From: Acanthaster planci
Taxonomy: Eukaryota; Echinodermata; Asteroidea; Valvatida; Acanthasteridae
DNA length: 23,829 bases
Assembly: GCF_001949145.1 (NCBI RefSeq)
Contig: NW_019091374.1
Span: forward strand, 201,200 to 225,028
Reading direction: 5' to 3'
Shown here: positions 19,004 to 23,829 of the stretch, piece after piece
Position numbering within the stretch: the stretch's first letter is position 1
Layout of the letters: every line of letters begins with the position of its first letter
Translations under genes and position numbers: made by a program
The notes under the pieces: generated by a model
Database searches by the model: none
Seen by the model: only the letters and a program-made list of their open reading frames with translations
Told to the model about the DNA's origin: nothing

Positions 19004-19744
19004 ACTATTACCTGCTCAACAACAGCCATCTCGTGGATGCCATCGATCAACTGGCTGGGGACTTACAAAATATTTGAACTTTTCACAAGGATGTAAGTCT
19101 CAAAATGACACTTTGGATTTTTGTTCTCAAAGTCGAACGAGCAATTAGAAAAGCCCGTAGAAAAGTTTTTAGCAATGATCAATGACCAGCTAAGATTTAA
19201 TGATTTTTTTCTTCAAAATTTACAAACACTTAAATTGACAGTAACGACTGTACTGTCTTACTCTTGACATAATCAAAATTCGCACTTTGACTAGTACGTG
19301 CAAGGCAGGGTTGAAGTCCCAAGTTTGCCACGTGTGACTATAAAATTAAAAAAGTGTACATATACTGCAGTGCCAGTGGACTGGCAACCTGTCCTGCATC
19401 GTTTACTTAGTACACCCTCCGAGAACACTGAATTGCAAGGAACGGAATAAAGCAGGACGCGTTGCACTCATGACGACTACTGACCAGATGGACACTAGGC
19501 AGATAATCAAATTTGACGGTAACTATATGTAACCGGGGGAAACAATTCTCAGTACATCATAGCATCATATTGCCACAACAAAATGTTGGGGTTGATGTGT
19601 ATTACAGATAACTACTGCTTGCACAGTGCCAGGGGATTTACAGCAATACCGACAGTGAAAAGAGAGGTCCGAGGACAGACACTGAATTTTGTCTCGCCAG
19701 AAATTCCCTTTCAACAATTTACTGCTTGCATCCTCGTCGCAATT
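19004..19744 (+). other. 3' flank of PLAC8 gene 2, no gene seen
   Basis: AT-rich non-coding DNA with an AATAAA at 19446-19451, about 440 bases after the stop of gene 2, as the likely polyadenylation signal. No other feature recognised before the relic at 19745. Confidence 0.4.
19446..19451 (+). terminator. Candidate polyadenylation signal AATAAA for PLAC8 gene 2
   Basis: Canonical AATAAA about 440 bases after the stop codon at 19003 on the same strand. Confidence 0.35.
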
Positions 19745-20073
19745 ATCGACGAATTCAAACAGGGCCTGTTTGGCTGCTTCAACAACACTGCCGTGCTACA
19801 CCCACGGTAAGACAGCCGAGGCCCTGGACGACGACTGCCAGGAGTGCGGCCTCGCCCTCCTGGTGCCGTGCTACAACACCTACAACTTGGCCAGGATGCG
19901 GGAGAAGGTGCTGGCCCGGCCCGGCGTATGAGATCCAAGCTCCTTTCGGCAACGACTGCCTTCTGTCTTGGTGCTGCTTCCCCGGGCCTGCGCGATCATC
20001 CAACACGCCCAACTGCAGCAACTGGATGTCGTGACGCCACAAGGGGGCCGCGAAGTCCATGGCAAGAGGGTAA
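19745..20073 (+). pseudogene. Broken third PLAC8-family copy
   Basis: By alignment to the two intact genes, the start codon position reads ATC (19745-19747) rather than ATG. FKQGLFGCFNN follows. A deletion of about 26 bases then removes the first Cys-rich motif and shifts the frame. The next frame gives PCYTHGKTAEAL, then CGLALLVPC and ARMREKV, and stops at TGA (19929). Two or three further shifts (about 19920, 19985 and 20050) are needed to follow GNDCLLSWCC, then CAIIQHAQ, then KSMARG before TAA (20071). The conserved order of motifs and the GC-rich composition against AT-rich flanks show it is a decayed paralogue of the genes at 11553 and 18665. It could instead be a multi-exon gene split by introns, but no suitable splice sites explain the breaks. 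Confidence 0.8.
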
Positions 20074-22285
20074 GCGCCTACACTCTTCTTCCCGCCGGAA
20101 CTTGAAGGGTTCAGATCTTTGCAGAAATTGCCAATCACAAACACGATTCAGAGTGTATGGAGAACTTCATTCAAACAGAGAGTAAAAAGGACTTTCATAC
20201 AGCGTCTTTGAACTACGAAATGCACGGGATATTATCAAAGTTAGTTCACGCTCTGTACCTTGTCAGCTCCATTTTCCAAGCAGCATGACTAAAATAGGAC
20301 ACTAGGCCTATCGACTGATGTTTCAAAAATCGTAGCTGCGATTGTGGAGTAACAGATGCAATCTAACGGATGCAATTACCCCAAAGGAGACTAACATATT
20401 GTATCGTTTGATATTACATTCGGTTCGAGGTTGTTCACAAGTGGGGACGACTATTGTAACTGACGGGTAAATGAGTATCTTGATTGGGCGTAAAAAAATA
20501 TGACAAAAATACTACTTTTCTGAAAGAAGGCTGATGGTAAATAATGATATTAGAAACAAAACCAGAAAACACGGAGTCGTCTTAACTGAAAGCCCGAGTG
20601 GATAATCTGAAGCGTGTTGTACAGACTATAGTAATTGCAGTTTTCTCTTTTGCAAGAAAGATTTGATGTGATATGGCATACAACGTGTTGAAATTTTTAG
20701 AGCATGATTTTAATATTAAACTCCAATAGTTAAATGTTCCAAAGTTTATTTGCTCCTGTAGATTATTCACTGTTATCCGATTCATGTTAATTACTGCTGT
20801 GAGCAAAACGCAAATCCAAATTTGATGTTTGCAAAATTTGAAATTTAAAGCAGGAAGTTTCGAAATCTGTCAATGAAAGTTTAAACTTTGATTTCTGTAT
20901 TTTGTAGTTTATTATGATTTAAAGCTTTAACATTGTTAGAATTATTTGATCATTAATTTTTGGAGTGTTAAGGTTTAGTTTTATAGCGTAGAACATTTAG
21001 TTTGATAAACAATTGTCTCTGTAAAATATGTAAACCAGTGCGAGAACTACTATAATTTTAGCCCTTGTAAAACCGTAACTCCAGATTCGATCATTTATTT
21101 TGCAAATGGCGCTCCATTAAAATCTTTTGATGAGTTACAGCATCGCTGCCGATTGAAATACAGCTGTGTTATGTTCCTTTGATATAAATCCTCTTTTGTT
21201 GTGCACCATTGACTTTGCAACTTTGTCAAAACATCGTAGAATAAGCGTGACCTTTTGTACTAAATGTCCATAAGTGGGAGATAAACACATCAGACGGTCT
21301 TATCAGCTAGAAAAGCGACGGTGTATGGACCGTTCAACAAACAAATCGTGTTCAACGGTTACGATATTTTACAGCAGGAAGTTTGAAATAACTATAATTT
21401 ATCCTCATCGTGGGTTCTTATGCTGAGCCAACCATCATGATAGAGATAAGCGTGTAACTGCGCAATGACGTCATCGCAGTGCTTTATTAAGACTGCTAAA
21501 TGAAAGGTGTGTTGGTTCCCTTTTGTTAACGGTTTCTGACTGTAAAATGTCAATCGTGTAATCAGTCATTCCAATTCACATATCTCAAAATGAAGTGATC
21601 ACTTATTTCCTCAACGTGCATGGTATATGAAAGAAAGAGGATTAGCCTATATAAATGTGTGCATCTTGAGGAAGAAATCCCCTTAACGCTAAGAAACAAC
21701 ATTCTTATATGTCTTTGAGTTTCTCGTAATGCAGTCTGCGATTTACAAAACCTAAACCAAAAGACAATTTATATGACACCTGAGATAATAACATTTCCCT
21801 CCTGTGTTATCTTGCCAAGTCTAACACTCACACATTGCTTCCTGGCCCGAAATGTTTGCAACTGTACCTTGATTCGTTTTGTCCGTTCGTTAAAAAAAGC
21901 CAGCAAACTGTGATATGAAAGTCAACTGCCAAAAGAAATGATCCGTTGCATTTACCGGGCGAGAAAAAAATTCAACAAAAAAGCTGAGAAAAACAAACAC
22001 TGTGATCACCAGGTGCTTACCACGGAGCTAGTATCGTGAATTTCAGATCACGTGAGGTAATTGTAATCATTGTCATTTACTTAAATGGGTACACTTTGAA
22101 AATTCAAAATTTCAACCAAAAGCCAATAACCCACATTAAATGGATTAAGCTACAAGTCCAATAACTTGTTGGCGCGGCCAGTCAACTTTGACCCTTTCAT
22201 CCCTGACACAAGAGGGCGCCGTATCAAAATAGTGAACATAGTCGTGAAGATCCAGACCTGAAAATAAGCTGCCGTAGCTAACAGT
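20074..22285. other. Intergenic AT-rich DNA, no gene seen
   Basis: No protein family, RNA gene or repeat boundary was recognised. A perfect cAMP-response-type octamer TGACGTCA lies at 21466-21473 (aatgacgtcatcg) with no adjacent gene. Such 8-mers occur by chance every several tens of kilobases. Confidence 0.55.
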
Positions 22286-22303
22286 ATGGAATTCCATATC
22301 TGC

Positions 22304-22366
22304 CGTCGCCCGTCGTGCGTCGTGCGTCGCCCGTCGTGTGTCGTGCGTCGCCCGTCGTCCGTCGCA
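22304..22366 (+). repeat. Heptamer array A, 9 units of CGTCGYS
   Basis: Nine head-to-tail 7-base units. Variants are CGTCGCC, CGTCGTG and CGTCGTC, with one TGTCGTG and a last CGTCGCA. Confidence 0.9.
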
Positions 22367-22424
22367 TTTTGCTTTTTGTTGTGTCCCAATTCTGCCATTT
22401 ACCAGTTCCAAACATGCCATTTTC

Positions 22425-22536
22425 CGTCGCCCGTCGTGCGTCGCCCGTCGTGCGTCGTCCGTCGCCCGTCGTGTGTCGCCCGTCGTACGTCGCCCGTCGT
22501 GCGTCGTCCGTCGTGCGTCGCCCGTCGTGCGTTGCC
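22425..22536 (+). repeat. Heptamer array B, 16 units of CGTCGYS
   Basis: Sixteen units in the same orientation as array A, with one TGTCGCC, one CGTCGTA and a final CGTTGCC. It merges into a small hairpin GCCCAT-caa-ATGGGC (22534-22548). Confidence 0.9.
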
Positions 22537-22581
22537 CATCAAATGGGCTGCATAGGACATGCAAAAGCCNAAAAATGTTCC

Positions 22582-22763
22582 GGCGACGGGCGACGGACGA
22601 CGGGCGACGGACGACGGGCGACGCACGACGGACGACGCACGACGGGCGACGCACGACGGACGACGGACGACGGGCGACGCACGACGGACGACGCACGACG
22701 GACGACGGGCGACGGACGACGGGCGACGCACGACGGACGACGCACGACGGGCGACGCACGACG
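22582..22763 (-). repeat. Heptamer array C, 26 units in inverted orientation
   Basis: About 26 units of the complement of the same heptamer (GGCGACG, GACGACG, GCACGAC phases). It is inverted relative to arrays A and B and could pair with them over most of its length. Confidence 0.9.
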
Positions 22764-22782
22764 GCAGATATGGAATTCTATA

Positions 22783-23500
22783 TAACAGTGATAAATACTC
22801 CACTTCAAAAAGTCAGGAAAAAGTCAAGTTTCTTTGCTGTTCAAGATACATCAAATTAAAGATTATTTCCTCATGATTTAATTTCCTTTCAATTTTAGTG
22901 TCTGAACCAATGACCCTTGAAGATATTTCCTTCGAAAGGTGATCATCCCTCAAAGCTCATGAAGCCTATTGCCATGTTGAAAACATGAATACGTGCACTG
23001 CATTGCAAAATTGAGCAATTTGGAGGGCTCCAGTTGGGTCCGATACATTTAGAATATACAAGCCAGCAGTTCTGCTGGACGATTCCATCCTTGTTTTCAA
23101 ACCTTTCAGTCCACGTGCTACATAGTATTCCAATGACGGAGATATCGACAGGATGCAAAATGTTATTCCGTCCCTGCAGGCAAATTGGGCCTATGTACTA
23201 GCCTGCAGCCTTAAGAGTCCCCACTCGATCGAAAGGGGGTGTTTTATTACTTATCTTGTTTTGGGAACACAATATGTCGACGGCCTATAATCATGAGTTA
23301 ATCTGCTGCTTTCCCGTCCTTCCTCGTTTATAGATTTCTCTTGTTTACAAACATTGACCACCATTTTGTAGGGGGGGCCAGAGGTTTTCAAGCTATGTGT
23401 ACTTTGTTGTTGTTGTTGTCGTCCTTTTTGAAGCTTGGTACGAAAAAAACGAACACCAAAACAGAGCACAATTGAAGGGGGTAACTTTGGAGTAAAAGCA
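22783..23500. other. Intergenic DNA, no gene seen
   Basis: Non-coding sequence with a short TTG microsatellite (23404-23419). The open frames show no known domain. Confidence 0.5.
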
Positions 23501-23829
23501 AAAGATTTCATCTAAATTAAATGGCGCCCTCCTGTTTTGTCCGCCGAAGCATCCATAGGCTGATAGGAGGCCAGAGGACATGTCTCTCGCGAGAATTCTG
23601 GGGATGCGGGAAACCAGAGCAGATAAACGCTGCCAGCTTGTCTCTGTCTTCGAATAACGTTCTCTATGCCCCACAGTGTTAGAGAGGAGGCTGCTGATGA
23701 TGCGTGTAAGCAGTGAACGGTGTCTTGTTGGTTGTGATGATGGGCAACGCGACGCCATGAAGGGGATATAGGTCTGGCTGAGGGTGGGCTTACACTCACC
23801 GGCAGCAGAATGACCAACAATAAACCCGG
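23501..23829. promoter_or_regulatory. Promoter-like region at the right edge
   Basis: GC content rises here. A perfect TCTCGCGAGA palindrome occurs at 23585-23594. In vertebrates this motif marks TATA-less CpG promoters and is bound by BANP (earlier credited to Kaiso/ZBTB33). An AAATGGCGCCC stretch (23519) resembles YY1/E2F sites. Which way a gene runs is unclear. On the - strand, a good donor CCG|gtgagt (exon end about 23803) follows a frame reading PGLLLVILLP, like part of a signal peptide. On the + strand, an ATG at 23810 (agaATGACC) could begin a protein cut by the edge. Confidence 0.35.
23585..23594. promoter_or_regulatory. TCTCGCGAGA (BANP/CGCG-box) motif
   Basis: An exact 10-base palindrome match to the CGCG element found in TATA-less promoters. 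Its role in this organism is inferred from vertebrates. Confidence 0.4.

Larger units (their letters stand above)
22286..22782. mobile_element. Inverted-end element built from CpG-rich heptamer arrays
   Basis: The two ends share an inverted repeat of at least 20 bases, GAATTCCATATCTGCCGTCG on the left (22289-22308), with its complement ending at 22779. A 7-bp direct repeat TAACAGT (22279-22285 and 22783-22789) brackets it and fits a target-site duplication. The interior has heptamer arrays in + orientation at 22304-22366 and 22425-22536 and in - orientation at 22582-22763, separated by two non-repeat spacers (22367-22424, 22537-22581). There is one undetermined base at 22570. No transposase is present. 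It looks like a non-autonomous element that carries or has grown a minisatellite inside its ends. The family is not recognised. Confidence 0.7.

Noticed and set aside
18614-19077. Frames of 123-150 codons overlapping PLAC8 gene 2 on both strands
   Set aside because: Shadows of the GC-rich gene with low-complexity composition and no conserved domain.
20401-20440. Possible tRNA B-box (ggttcgaggtt)
   Set aside because: The box lacks the GGTTCGANNCC form and there is no A-box or cloverleaf around it.
21466-21473. Perfect TGACGTCA (CRE-type) site
   Set aside because: No gene or promoter is close. A lone 8-mer is expected by chance, so it is only mentioned in the region description.
22304-22763. 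CRISPR-like repeat array
   Set aside because: Units are 7 bases, contiguous, without unique spacers of regular length, and inverted in the second half; the context is an animal genome.
22145-22859. Long overlapping open frames on both strands (up to about 200 codons) with RRPSCVV/DGRRTTH-type repeats
   Set aside because: A stop-free 7-base unit reads as a 7-residue repeat in every frame. These frames are a by-product of the heptamer arrays and are open on both strands at once.
23393-23758. 121-codon - strand frame with an Arg/Ser-rich N-terminus resembling a mitochondrial presequence
   Set aside because: The start context is weak (T at -3), the frame ends in a TTG-microsatellite-derived Thr run, and no domain is recognised. 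It covers the promoter-like TCTCGCGAGA region.

Overview
This window is animal (metazoan) nuclear DNA. It holds a spliced gene with canonical GT..AG introns of about 0.5 kb, sparse coding sequence in AT-rich non-coding DNA, AATAAA polyadenylation signals, long G/C tracts and several families of non-autonomous DNA elements. The mix of a lipin gene, small single-exon PLAC8/cornifelin-type genes and THAP-derived repeats fits a marine invertebrate, probably a deuterostome such as an echinoderm, hemichordate or amphioxus. That assignment is inference only; no sequence here fixes the species.

Layout. (1) 1-1387 carries the last three coding segments of a lipin (phosphatidate phosphatase) gene on the + strand, entering from the left edge. 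It is followed by a probable long 3' UTR with AATAAA signals at 2733 and 5422. (2) 5446-11500 is intergenic and rich in repeats. It includes a 1.14-kb near-complete palindrome (6904-8047) carrying a THAP zinc-finger fragment, two G/C-tract repeats flanking it, a TTAATTAA-rich tract, and a cluster of short TGTTA/TAACA palindromes. (3) 11553-11888 is an intact single-exon PLAC8-family gene. (4) 11889-18664 is non-coding. It includes a 349-bp element bounded by an 8-bp direct repeat (12642-12990), an imperfect hairpin at 16402-16520, and a second shorter copy of the THAP element (17097-17758). (5) 18665-19003 is a second intact single-exon PLAC8 gene, and 19745-20073 is a broken third copy. The three form a same-strand tandem cluster. 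(6) 20074-22285 is AT-rich with no recognisable gene. (7) 22286-22782 is an element with inverted ends whose body is 51 copies of a CpG-rich heptamer (CGTCGYS), 25 in one orientation and 26 in the other. (8) The right edge (about 23500-23829) has promoter-like features, including a perfect TCTCGCGAGA motif, and may be the start of another gene.

The genes do not form an operon or a pathway. Lipin makes diacylglycerol from phosphatidate for lipid synthesis. The PLAC8 proteins are small Cys-rich membrane-associated proteins of varied and here unknown role. The most unusual structures are the two palindromic repeats: the THAP foldback pair and the inverted heptamer-array element.
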